From: a virus
Virus record (IMG/VR): IMGVR_UViG_3300037069_000773
Span: 1-40,463 of that record
DNA length: 40,463 nucleotides
Strand: one strand, 5' to 3'
Each line of letters starts with the position of its first letter. Positions within the stretch are counted from its first letter, which is position 1. The notes under the pieces are model-generated. The model saw nothing but the letters and a program-made list of their open reading frames with translations. It was not told where the DNA came from and searched no databases. The translations under genes and the position numbers were made by a program. This document shows positions 16,091-21,922 of the stretch, in pieces.

Positions 16091-16175
16091 TGGTGGGCCG
16101 GGAAGGAATTTGCACCTTCACAGCGGATAGCGGGGGTTTTACAGACCCTTAGGCTCACTCATGCCTAGCCGACCC
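16091..16175 (-). tRNA. tRNA-Tyr(GTA)
   Basis: An 85-nt class II tRNA, the usual bacterial tRNA-Tyr length, with encoded CCA. Acceptor GGGTCGG/CCGGCCC (one T-G pair), D stem AGGC/GCCT, anticodon loop CTGTAAA with anticodon GTA, and a T stem GAAGG/CCTTC closing an 8-base loop (TGCAAATT) that carries one extra base and lacks T55. The first base is followed upstream by a 7-bp hairpin in the leader (16171-16187) that overlaps the acceptor strand. Confidence 0.82.
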
Positions 16176-16227
16176 TAGATTAGGGTCTCGGATATCGCCT
16201 GATGTCAGTGCGCTTGGTCATGCAGCT

Positions 16228-16257
16228 TTCATAGGCCCGCGCCCTATCCCCCGTCAA
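16228..16257 (-). promoter_or_regulatory. Candidate promoter of the tRNA cluster
   Basis: On the minus strand TTGACG (16257-16252), an 18-base spacer and TATGAA (16233-16228) lie about 50 bases before the tRNA-Tyr gene. It resembles a sigma-70 promoter. It would give the antisense-oriented tRNA cluster its own transcript. Confidence 0.45.
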
Positions 16258-16299
16258 CCCCATCTGGGCTAGACCTTCCGCGCGTGCTAGTGTTTGCGG

Positions 16300-16527
16300 A
16301 TGAGCAAAGACAACGTCGTCAAGCTGGAACTCGTTGAGGTCGGAGAAGCCTTCAAGTTCGAGGCTGATCAGATCCTTGAAGCCGCGTTGGGCGAACTCGA
16401 CACGGTCCTGATTATCGGCACCAAGGCCGATGGGTCTGGAATGTGGGTATCCGCCTCCGTCAACGCTGGCGTTTCCATGATCCTGATGGAAAAGGCCAAG
16501 CACCAGATTTGCGAGCTTGGCGAGTGA
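16300..16527 (+). CDS. Small protein before the spanins, unknown function
   Basis: A 75-residue protein; ATG at 16300 (an upstream TTG is also in frame). It looks like a compact alpha/beta fold: VVKLELVEVGEAFKFEADQI, ELDTVLIIGTKADGSGMWVS, then a helix VNAGVSMILMEKAKHQICEL. I do not name a family. Its stop overlaps the GTG start of the i-spanin, so it is co-translated with the lysis genes. Confidence 0.7.
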   Translation: MSKDNVVKLELVEVGEAFKFEADQILEAALGELDTVLIIGTKADGSGMWVSASVNAGVSMILMEKAKHQICELGE

Positions 16528-16916
16528 ACTGGCTCCTCCTCGCCCGGTTCTGGTGGGTTCCCGTCAGCGGCGCTCTGATCGCTGCCTTGTGGTGGCAAGG
16601 GCTTTCCGCCGACAAGGTCCGGGATGACCGTGACCGGTGGCACTCGAGCGCCCTCGAGTACCAAGTTTCGGCCGGCGAGTGGGAAGCCAGCTTCAAAGCC
16701 TCCGAGAAAGCCCGCAGGATTGAGCAGGAAGCCGCTGTAGGGGCTATAAACGCCTCGGAGGCATCGTGCGCCCAGAGGATCGAAAAAGCCCGCTCTAGCG
16801 CCTTAAAAATCGAGAAGGTGGTTTCCAGTGTCCAACCTGTCTGCAAACCCGGCGAGGCTATCGAGCGCCGCCTTCTTGATCCTGCTGAGCTGCGTGACTC
16901 TATCGGCTTGCGATAA
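16524..16916 (+). CDS. Inner-membrane spanin (Rz-like)
   Basis: A 130-residue protein starting at GTG 16524, which overlaps the preceding TGA (GTGA). One N-terminal transmembrane segment (residues 10-26, FWWVPVSGALIAALWW) is followed by a periplasmic coiled coil (30-95) with many Glu, Ala and Arg, and a C-terminal tail ending in RRLLDPAELRDSIGLR. This is the Rz layout, a bridge from inner membrane to the outer-membrane spanin. The outer-membrane partner gene starts inside it in another frame (89-base overlap), as in lambda Rz/Rz1. Confidence 0.85.
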   Translation: MNWLLLARFWWVPVSGALIAALWWQGLSADKVRDDRDRWHSSALEYQVSAGEWEASFKASEKARRIEQEAAVGAINASEASCAQRIEKARSSALKIEKVVSSVQPVCKPGEAIERRLLDPAELRDSIGLR

Positions 16917-17148
16917 AACGCTTCCGCCTCCGAAGCTTGCCGAGCAGCCTAAGCCCCTGGCGGTTGATCCCCGTTTGTGCGCGGATCTGGTTCCGGCTCC
17001 GAAGATCGAGGGTTCCATTGTCGCGCCGGTTACGCCTGAGGAGCGCGAACTGTACCGGATGTTCCTGACCAGCCTGGCCCGCCTGGTGGATCATGACGCG
17101 GCGGGATGGGAACGGGCCAAGGTGGCGAAGGCGGCTTGCGGGAAGTAG
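16828..17148 (+). CDS. Outer-membrane spanin lipoprotein (Rz1-like)
   Basis: A 106-residue protein starting with GTG inside the i-spanin gene. It has a signal sequence (residues 9-27) ending in the lipobox LSAC, with Cys28 the lipidation site, then a Pro-rich stretch (KTLPPPKLAEQPKPLAVDP). The lipobox and Pro-rich start are the hallmarks of Rz1. It is longer than typical Rz1 because of a C-terminal helical part (residues 70-106). It fuses the two membranes together with the i-spanin at the end of lysis. Confidence 0.87.
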   Translation: MSNLSANPARLSSAAFLILLSCVTLSACDKTLPPPKLAEQPKPLAVDPRLCADLVPAPKIEGSIVAPVTPEERELYRMFLTSLARLVDHDAAGWERAKVAKAACGK

Positions 17149-17152
17149 CGGC

Positions 17153-17437
17153 TCATTCCGTCTCTCCACCTGTATTGGAAGGTTCGTTAAGGGCGGCGTT
17201 GATCATGGTGCTGTAGATGTCCGCAGCATCGCTCTCAAGGCACACAATGCGGGTTTCGCCTCCACCCGCTGCAATCATCGCATCCGTAGGTGTCCGCATG
17301 GCCCCTATAGCGGCCTTGGCGTCCTCTACGTACATGGCCCAAGTTGGCTCGTCATTTACCGTGCTGTGGTCGGGGTCGTCATAGTTAACCGCGCAGATCG
17401 CGACAGCAACTCGCTCAATCATGGTCTTCTCGCTCAT
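17153..17437 (-). CDS. Conserved phage protein of unknown function
   Basis: A 94-residue protein. MIERVAVAICAVNYDDPD followed by W-x-x-Y-x-x-x-AKAAIGAMRTPTDAMI is a recurring phage small-protein pattern (E-RVA-AIC ... A-AAI-AMR-PT-AM), family function unknown. AAAGGAA lies just before the ATG. It is the last gene of the minus-strand unit and ends four bases from the o-spanin stop; I see no clear terminator between the two convergent units. Confidence 0.8.
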   Translation of the reverse strand: MSEKTMIERVAVAICAVNYDDPDHSTVNDEPTWAMYVEDAKAAIGAMRTPTDAMIAAGGGETRIVCLESDAADIYSTMINAALNEPSNTGGETE

Positions 17438-17481
17438 GTCCGTTCCTTTCGGGGTAGGGGTAGGGGTTGGGCTTTGGCCAT
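17434..17481 (-). CDS. Possible 15-codon ORF coupled to the next gene
   Basis: MAKAQPLPLPRKERT starts two bases after the TAG of the upstream ORF, is preceded by AGAAAGGG, and its TGA overlaps the ATG of the 94-residue gene (ATGA). This may be a translated leader peptide that couples the two genes. The repeated Pro-Leu codons are the coding reading of the C-rich strand of the G-tract at 17451-17471. Confidence 0.35.
   Translation of the reverse strand: MAKAQPLPLPRKERT
17451..17471 (+). other. Potential G-quadruplex motif
   Basis: Four G tracts (GGGG-TA-GGGG-TA-GGGG-TT-GGG) on the plus strand with 2-base loops. On the minus-strand transcript it is the C-rich leader just before the gene that starts at 17437. 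Confidence 0.5.
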
Positions 17482-17483
17482 AG

Positions 17484-17738
17484 CTATACCCTTTCTGCCG
17501 TCAGGGGATTAGGCGCGGAGCCTTCCTTGACGTTGCTGGCTAAGCAAGCCCTTGCGGGCGCATACTCAGTTCCTTTTGGCTTGGCTTTCGCCTTGCCAAC
17601 CGGTGTTGTCCTTCCGCCGGCCTGCCTTGGACGCCTTAATGGCGCGTCCTGCGTCTGGCGTCTTCTCGACGCTAGTTCTTCCTGTCCAGGGTTCCAGATA
17701 GCCAATCGGGCTGACCTGGACAGGTGCTCAGTTGCCAT
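17484..17738 (-). CDS. Small basic protein, unknown function
   Basis: An 84-residue ORF that is Arg/Lys/Pro-rich (KAKAKPKG, RPRQAGGRTTPVG) and probably disordered. Only a weak AGGA lies well upstream of its ATG. It fits the spacing of the minus-strand operon, and the stop is two bases from the 15-codon ORF. A 97-residue ORF on the opposite strand covers the same bases but lacks context. Coding status is uncertain. Confidence 0.4.
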   Translation of the reverse strand: MATEHLSRSARLAIWNPGQEELASRRRQTQDAPLRRPRQAGGRTTPVGKAKAKPKGTEYAPARACLASNVKEGSAPNPLTAERV

Positions 17739-17778
17739 CGCGGGGTTGCCGCTATCCTGACGGGGCTGGTCCTATGGG

Positions 17779-18018
17779 TCACGGCCAGCACTTTTTATTC
17801 GGGGCTTTGGAGAAGGGAGCACCGCTGACCTTGGGCGACACATCAACCGAAGGGTCTTGCGGGAAAATAGTCCTAGGTTTATATTCCTCGGACCGGGCTC
17901 CTGCGACGAGCCTTGGGGCGGTAGGGGATCTCGCCAGAAACCTACCGCCCCCAATTTGCTCTCTCAGAAAAATTTGGTCAAGTCTCGTCTTTGTATCGAG
18001 AGCCTGGAAGCCACTCAC
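17779..18018 (-). CDS. Small protein in replication operon, unknown function
   Basis: A 79-residue ORF with GTG start overlapping the end of the previous gene by 41 bases; GGAGGG lies just before the GTG. The sequence has a helical start (LDTKTRLDQIFLREQIGG) and a polar, Pro-rich second half ending NKKCWP. I do not recognise it. An 11-bp perfect hairpin (17915-17951) lies within it and encodes part of GGGRFLARSPTAP, so the RNA structure may matter as much as the peptide. Confidence 0.5.
   Translation of the reverse strand: MSGFQALDTKTRLDQIFLREQIGGGRFLARSPTAPRLVAGARSEEYKPRTIFPQDPSVDVSPKVSGAPFSKAPNKKCWP
17915..17951. other. Long perfect hairpin inside a small ORF
   Basis: GGGGCGGTAGG (17915-17925) pairs perfectly with CCTACCGCCCC (17941-17951) around a 15-base loop. 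No T run follows on either strand. It could be an RNA structure in the minus-strand operon message. Confidence 0.5.
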
Positions 18019-18205
18019 CCTCCATGAAGCTGCCGTCGCACCATGGACCTTGCTTTTCCAGCCTGTGACGCCGGGGGAAGCGAAACGTCCCGTCGCCTGG
18101 ATGGTGTCGGCCTTCGCGAGGTAATCTGCCGCCAGCGGTCTTCTTTCCGCAAGCTTGGCAGACTATCGTCAGTTCCTGCCCGATGGTCCAAGTGTCGTCA
18201 GTCAT
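17978..18205 (-). CDS. Small Cys-containing protein, unknown function
   Basis: A 75-residue protein. The ATG at 18205 overlaps the stop of the preceding 54-residue gene. It has CQACGKK (residues 16-22) and later GPWCDGSF, with a basic middle (RLPREGRHHPGDGTFRFPRR), which could bind a metal or nucleic acid; with only three Cys visible, this is not certain. The overlapping frame supports it being a real member of the operon downstream of the initiator. Confidence 0.65.
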   Translation of the reverse strand: MTDDTWTIGQELTIVCQACGKKTAGGRLPREGRHHPGDGTFRFPRRHRLEKQGPWCDGSFMEGEWLPGSRYKDET

Positions 18206-18366
18206 GGCCTCAGTTCCACTATCTTTCCAAGCTCTCTCAGGATCGGCGCTCGACTGATAACCCCGAACACCGTCCCGCTTGTCGTGACGATAGCCCCATC
18301 CACCAGCTCGCACCGATCAAGGTAGCTCACGCACCATGGCTCACCGTGTCGGGCGAGACAGGTCAT
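18202..18366 (-). CDS. 54-residue protein downstream of the initiator, unknown function
   Basis: MTCLARHGEPWCVSYLDRCE begins at an ATG that overlaps the stop of the initiator gene (ATGA), and its TGA overlaps the ATG of the next gene. The remainder is beta-like (GAIVTTSGTVFGVIS) and then helical (ILRELGKIVELRP). Three Cys lie in the first 20 residues. It is too short for usual gene calls but double overlap makes it convincing. Function unknown. Confidence 0.7.
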   Translation of the reverse strand: MTCLARHGEPWCVSYLDRCELVDGAIVTTSGTVFGVISRAPILRELGKIVELRP

Positions 18367-18902
18367 GCGCGCTGGCCTTTCGGGAAAATACCAAGGGCTC
18401 GCCTAGCCTCTTCTGCTAGGGCCTTTCGGTTCGCGCGTGTCTCCTCCGCGCTGATCGCCGGTTGCCCCTCTAAGGGCAAAACCGGCGCATCGCGCAATGA
18501 AGGTTCTTTTATTGGTTCAATGAAGGTTCTGTACGCCATGGTGTCCCCACCTTGGCGACGTGGTGTCCCCACCCCCCCCGACACGGTGTCCCCACGGTGG
18601 GGACGTGGTGTCCCCACCCCTGGGGACGTGGTGTCCCCACCTATGTGGATGGAAATCATGTCGCTGGTCCGAACGTTCTTGCGGTACCGAGCCTTGCGCG
18701 TCAGGTAGCCCTTGGCTTCCAAGGATGCGAAAATCCGCAGGATGTTGCGTTGGGACAGGCATGTGTCGTGAGCCAAGCGGCTATGCGACGGCCAGCACTG
18801 CATGTTGTGGTCGGCGTAGTTCGCCAGCACGATAAGCAGGAGCTTTTCGGATGACGTGACACCTTGAACCGCAAGAGCGGCGGTAATTGACTGAACGCTC
18901 AC
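18363..18902 (-). CDS. Winged-helix replication initiator-like protein
   Basis: A 179-residue protein. Residues 1-75 are a helix-turn-helix of the HTH_36 type (SSEKLLLIVLANYADHNMQC, WPSHSRLAHDTCLSQRNILR, then FASLEAKGYLTRKARYRKN), the domain of phage O-like and other replication initiators. Residues 88-121 are a repeat region (GGDT every 15 residues) that encodes the iterons of the putative origin. The C-terminal helix (about 150-170) is Ala/Glu/Arg-rich and may contact host proteins. As in lambda O, the origin lies within the initiator gene. No helicase or loader follows it. Confidence 0.75.
   Translation of the reverse strand: MSVQSITAALAVQGVTSSEKLLLIVLANYADHNMQCWPSHSRLAHDTCLSQRNILRIFASLEAKGYLTRKARYRKNVRTSDMISIHIGGDTTSPGVGTPRPHRGDTVSGGVGTPRRQGGDTMAYRTFIEPIKEPSLRDAPVLPLEGQPAISAEETRANRKALAEEARRALGIFPKGQRA
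18541..18640. repeat. Five iterons: putative replication origin
   Basis: GTGTCCCCAC occurs five times in the same direction, starting at 18541, 18563, 18586, 18608 and 18631 (spacing 22, 23, 22, 23). Between units, GTGGGGAC also appears so that GTGGGGAC-GTGGT-GTCCCCAC makes inverted pairs near 18597-18617. They lie in the middle of the initiator-like gene, the position of the lambda origin. A binding array for that protein is the best explanation. Confidence 0.7.
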
Positions 18903-18979
18903 GTCTTGCGCTCGTCACACTGGTCGCGTAATTTAAGGCTCGTCACTCGGTCTGCCTCACCTAAAGGCCGTTGATGATC

Positions 18980-19006
18980 CGGTAAGCGCTTCGACCCCGC
19001 TTACCG
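18980..19006. promoter_or_regulatory. Inverted repeat upstream of the initiator gene
   Basis: CGGTAAGCG and CGCTTACCG are perfect 9-base arms separated by nine bases, 78 bases upstream of the initiator ATG. It fits an operator for a dimeric repressor. Transcript hairpin is an alternative reading. Confidence 0.5.
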
Positions 19007-19011
19007 TTCGA

Positions 19012-19026
19012 GGGCTATAATAGCCC
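19012..19026. promoter_or_regulatory. 15-base perfect palindrome with TATAAT-like core
   Basis: GGGCTAT-A-ATAGCCC. On the minus strand its core reads TATTAT, which may be the -10 element of the initiator transcript, though no good -35 is seen at 16-18 bases. With the neighbouring inverted repeat it makes a compact control region after the terminator. Confidence 0.4.
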
Positions 19027-19040
19027 CGCCTGCCCCGCAA

Positions 19041-19074
19041 GAAAAGCCCCAGCGTTAGCCCTCTAGCGCTGGGG
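19041..19074 (-). terminator. Rho-independent terminator after the HNH gene
   Basis: CCCCAGCG and CGCTGGGG (19047-19074) form an 8-bp stem with further TAG/CTA pairing inside, followed on the minus strand by CTTTTC. It lies 18 bases past the HNH stop and ends the first minus-strand operon. Confidence 0.8.
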
Positions 19075-19091
19075 TAATCTCGCCAAGCCTC

Positions 19092-19634
19092 TTACTTCCC
19101 ACCGCCTGGCCGTGAATTAAGAACAGGCGGCTTAGGCTTCGGCGAGTAGGATTTGTATCCGGTTTTCTGTTTCCAGCTTTTCATTTTTTCCAAGCGAGCC
19201 TCCCTGTTTCGCGCGTGCCACTCTCGGCACCGCCTCCTCATGCACTCCTTGCAAGCTCTGTGTCCGTTCTCCAGGGACCATCTATCCAGATTGTCTCCGG
19301 CGAGTTCATGCCCCAAGGGGCAGTGGGTTGCTGCTAAGTTGCGCTTTGCAAATGTCTCACCGCGCCGGTTATTTTCTCCGGGGGTGACTGGCTCCAAGTG
19401 ATCCGGATTGACGCAGGTTGGCACGCGGCAAAGGTGGTCGATGTGGTAGCCCTTGGGGATCGGAGACTTGTAGTGCTCCCAGACCGCTCTGTGGGCTCCA
19501 ACATTCCGGCCATCTATGTAAATTACGCCATATCCATTTGAGCCCATACTACCGGCCCACAACCAACAACCACTCTCGTTAGGTGGCGATATTTTGGACA
19601 AAAGGCGTTCAGGCCAGGGCTTCTTGTTCGCCAT
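19092..19634 (-). CDS. HNH homing-type endonuclease
   Basis: A 180-residue protein with an HNH core: GAHRAVWEHYKSPIPKGYHI, DHLCRVPTCVNPDHLEPVTP, where His-Asp-His (HIDHLC) and CVNPDHLE supply the catalytic and metal-binding residues. The C-terminal half has a Cys-x2-Cys set (THCPLGHE and ACKECMRRRC) for zinc and a basic tail. GGAGCG lies five bases before the ATG. It is the last gene before the terminator. Such free-standing HNH genes are usually mobile and nick or cut related phage DNA. Confidence 0.85.
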   Translation of the reverse strand: MANKKPWPERLLSKISPPNESGCWLWAGSMGSNGYGVIYIDGRNVGAHRAVWEHYKSPIPKGYHIDHLCRVPTCVNPDHLEPVTPGENNRRGETFAKRNLAATHCPLGHELAGDNLDRWSLENGHRACKECMRRRCREWHARNREARLEKMKSWKQKTGYKSYSPKPKPPVLNSRPGGGK

Positions 19635-19694
19635 AATGCGCTCCGATGGATTCCATAGAATGGTACGAGATTAGTATGGTCTCGTCTACGCCAT

Positions 19695-19961
19695 TCACAG
19701 CCACCGCTCCCCTTCGCCCAAAGCCGTTTGGCCGGCCACTGTGATATACCAAACCACCGGAATAACCCCGATGGGCCTCCAGACATGCTTGGCGTTAAAG
19801 AGACGGCCAAGAGCCCCGTTCACGTTGTCTATGGAGGTCTCTAGGCGCTTGGCGATGGCTGTGCTGGTGGAATCTCCATCGTTCACGCAGGTCAGCACCG
19901 CGCAGAGCAATCCGCCAGGCTCCCGGCGCTCACCCTCGGTCTTGCGGACATAGGCGCTCAC
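19695..19961 (-). CDS. Winged-helix-like DNA-binding protein
   Basis: An 88-residue protein. I choose GTG 19961 because it overlaps the preceding stop (GTGA); an in-frame TTG at 19973 is less likely. The segment TSTAIAKRLETSIDNVNGAL, followed by a short helix and a beta wing (HVWRPIGVIPVVWYITVAG), has the winged helix-turn-helix layout. It is a likely small transcription regulator in the operon with the GcrA-like genes. Confidence 0.65.
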   Translation of the reverse strand: MSAYVRKTEGERREPGGLLCAVLTCVNDGDSTSTAIAKRLETSIDNVNGALGRLFNAKHVWRPIGVIPVVWYITVAGQTALGEGERWL

Positions 19962-20137
19962 CGAGACACCCAACGATTGACCTCAGGCTTCGGTCGCGCG
20001 AAATCATTCCACAAGAGCAAATCCAGAACATCGTGGCGAATGTTAGTGGCCACGGCGGCCTGCCTCAAGGTGTCGCCAGCCGCGATGCGCCTGCGGGCCT
20101 TTTCCATCATGCGTGGGGTGATTTCATACTGGCTCAT
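19958..20137 (-). CDS. 59-residue helix-turn-helix-like protein
   Basis: Encodes MSQYEITPRMMEKARRRIAA followed by GDTLRQAAVATNIRHDVLDL, a resolvase-like helix-turn-helix pattern, and WNDFARPKPEVNRWVSR. The ATG overlaps the stop of the GcrA-like gene (ATGA), and the TGA overlaps the next start (GTGA). It is too short for many gene finders. Putative DNA-binding protein, target unknown. Confidence 0.7.
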   Translation of the reverse strand: MSQYEITPRMMEKARRRIAAGDTLRQAAVATNIRHDVLDLLLWNDFARPKPEVNRWVSR

Positions 20138-20736
20138 CGGATATTAACCCGGCTTAAAAGCTGCTTCTCCGCAAAGGCCCGTTGAGAGGCGTTCCGAAGC
20201 TTGGCGTCATGAGCGATCTGGGATGGCGAGCGAGAGGCTTGGAACGCTACGCGCTTGTGACCAGGGCAATACTCCCGGAGATTGCCGTCAGGATGACAGC
20301 AGTGCAGACGAGAGCCATCCTCGGTCAGACCCAAGGGCCAGCGACAACCCCCAAACAGCGGGTCCATGATCGTTCTAGGGTGAAGCGAAATCAGATCTGG
20401 GTTAACCTCTTCCACGACAACCTCCATGAGAAGACGGCGGACACGGTCGCTACTGGCGGTGGCTTGAGCGGTTGGCTTAAGCGGTGTTTCCTTGGGCGGC
20501 TTCGGCTTCGAAACCTTGACGACGACCTTTTGCATGCGGACGACATCCCGCAGCATTCCGAGCCTAGACCGCTTGCCTATGATCGCATTGCGGGAAAACC
20601 TTGTTCCGTATTTCTCGTTCAGCCAACGGGCCATCTCGGAGGACGATAACCCCCGCTCATCGATAAGGCGAAGGTCGGCCACGATCAGCTCGTTGTCCCA
20701 GGGGTTCTGGCGTGCTTCGGGGTCTTTGTGGGGCAT
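20134..20736 (-). CDS. GcrA-family regulator
   Basis: A 200-residue protein. The N-terminus (about 14-62) matches the GcrA DNA-binding domain: WDNELIVADLRLIDERGLSS, SEMARWLN, then FSRNAIIGKRSRLGM. The C-terminus has the GcrA Cys/His-type signature: CRWP (131-134), HCCHPDG and EYCPGHKRVAFQ. GcrA (known) activates genes at CcrM-methylated GANTC promoters with sigma-70 RNA polymerase in alphaproteobacteria. AGGAGG precedes the ATG. Compared with host GcrA it has a longer basic Lys/Pro linker (residues 70-95). It probably redirects host cell-cycle transcription. Confidence 0.85.
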   Translation of the reverse strand: MPHKDPEARQNPWDNELIVADLRLIDERGLSSSEMARWLNEKYGTRFSRNAIIGKRSRLGMLRDVVRMQKVVVKVSKPKPPKETPLKPTAQATASSDRVRRLLMEVVVEEVNPDLISLHPRTIMDPLFGGCRWPLGLTEDGSRLHCCHPDGNLREYCPGHKRVAFQASRSPSQIAHDAKLRNASQRAFAEKQLLSRVNIR

Positions 20737-20744
20737 TACGCCTC

Positions 20745-21056
20745 CTATGTTTCGCGAATGGTTACGCCATGAAAGGCGCGCATCATCTTGGCTTTGAGGT
20801 TGTACATCGGGGTCGTCATGCCCTTCACGTCCTCGACCACGATCTGTCCGTTTTCGACGTATCGGAAGTCAGCCTTGTAGAAGCCCAGCTTCACGCCGTT
20901 CAGAACGAAGTCGTAGCGCGGCTGAAGTTCAAGGCGTAGAATGGCCCCAGACCGCTCAAGCAGGCGAAGTTCTGAGTATCGCCTAGCCTCCTTGGTGGAA
21001 TGAAACTCGATGCCGTCCACCGTCGTCTTGCGGCTCTTGAACTTCGAAGTCTTCAC
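20745..21056 (-). CDS. DUF1064 phage nuclease (PD-(D/E)XK-like)
   Basis: A 103-residue protein starting at GTG 21056, which overlaps the preceding stop (GTGA). It matches DUF1064: TTVDGIEFHSTKEARRYSEL (Glu in the first helix), then LELQPRYDFVLNGVKL and YKADFRYVENGQIVVEDVKG, where Asp-x-n-Glu-x-Lys (KADF...VEDVKG) forms a PD-(D/E)XK core. Members are thought to be Holliday-junction or other structure-selective endonucleases. Likely role: processing recombination or replication intermediates. Confidence 0.8.
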   Translation of the reverse strand: MKTSKFKSRKTTVDGIEFHSTKEARRYSELRLLERSGAILRLELQPRYDFVLNGVKLGFYKADFRYVENGQIVVEDVKGMTTPMYNLKAKMMRAFHGVTIRET

Positions 21057-21922
21057 GTGGGAGAACCCCAGCGCATTTCCGCCAGCTTGTGACCCTGGGC
21101 CCGGCGACGTTCCCGCTCAGCATCGCTAAGCCGGTACGCCCGGCGTTTGGTTCCGGCGTCGCTTCGAACCTTCCGCCCGTCTTCATGGAAATCAGGAAGC
21201 GGTTGACGAGGAGCAGGTTGTTGGCGAGCCTTGAAGGCATAGCGCTCCATGGCCTCGGTAAGGGGTTTGTCGTCAAGAAACCGGAGACCAAGGCTCCGCG
21301 CTCGGATTTCGATCTGACGGACGCGCTCTCGGGTAATGCCGAAATGAGCACCAACGTCCTTCAACGACAGACCTGAAAGGCGAAGCTCCATCATCTGCCG
21401 ATGGCGGAACGGAAGACGATCAAGGGCGGGGGCATTGATGACTGACAGCTCTTGCAGGCGCATCTCCAAGGCCCTGGCCTCAGCCTCAGCACGGGCCTTT
21501 GCAACAGCCTCGCGCTCGGCTCGAACCTGATATCCAAGCTTCTTGGCTGGAATGAACACGGCTGGGTTCTGCGCCCACTTCTGAAGGCTTCCAACGCTTA
21601 CGCCAAGGCGCTCAGAGGTTTTCCGAAACGAGAAACCTGCGTAGTGTACGGCAAGAGCTGTGATGCGCTTATCCATGGGAATGCCAACCGGACCCAAGCG
21701 AGAATAACCAACCCGCTTGAATGGCTTTCGCGATGGATTTGGTGTAGAGTAATCACCACGAACGGCCTTACCATTCATGTGCAGACCAATGCGCCAGCAC
21801 TTGCCGAGGATGGCATTACGAGACACGCCGAGCTTCTCTCCTGCTTGACGAGCACTAAAACCCTCTGAGGACAAGCGGCGCAGTTCATCAAGCTTTTCAG
21901 GCGTCCATTCAAAGGCGCTCAT
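21053..21922 (-). CDS. GcrA-type domain plus sigma-70 region-4-like domain fusion
   Basis: A 289-residue protein; the ATG at 21922 overlaps the previous stop and follows GGAGA, so longer upstream versions (22033) are rejected. Domain order: a GcrA-type DNA-binding domain (residues 5-46: WTPEKLDELRRLSSEGFSAR then LGVSRNAILGKCWRIGL); a second helix-turn-helix (81-115: RITALAVHYAGFSFRKTSER then LGVSVGSLQKW); a coiled coil (130-158); a sigma-70 region-4 motif (169-207: LPFRHRQMMELRLSGLSLKD then FGITRERVRQIE); and a basic tail ending LSDAERERRRAQGHKLAEM. It should bind DNA and perhaps RNA polymerase. No region-2 is present, so it is not a full sigma factor. Confidence 0.8.
   Translation of the reverse strand: MSAFEWTPEKLDELRRLSSEGFSARQAGEKLGVSRNAILGKCWRIGLHMNGKAVRGDYSTPNPSRKPFKRVGYSRLGPVGIPMDKRITALAVHYAGFSFRKTSERLGVSVGSLQKWAQNPAVFIPAKKLGYQVRAEREAVAKARAEAEARALEMRLQELSVINAPALDRLPFRHRQMMELRLSGLSLKDVGAHFGITRERVRQIEIRARSLGLRFLDDKPLTEAMERYAFKARQQPAPRQPLPDFHEDGRKVRSDAGTKRRAYRLSDAERERRRAQGHKLAEMRWGSPT

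Noticed and set aside
15834-16121. Minus-strand ORF of 95 codons
   Set aside because: It runs across two tRNA genes and is therefore only an open frame in RNA genes.
17467-17760. Plus-strand ORF of 97 codons in the minus-strand operon
   Set aside because: No ribosome site, opposite to the transcription direction, and overlaps two plausible minus-strand ORFs.
18541-18640. CRISPR-like array
   Set aside because: Five 10-base units with 22-23 base spacing encode part of a protein and lack true repeat/spacer lengths; iterons explain them better.
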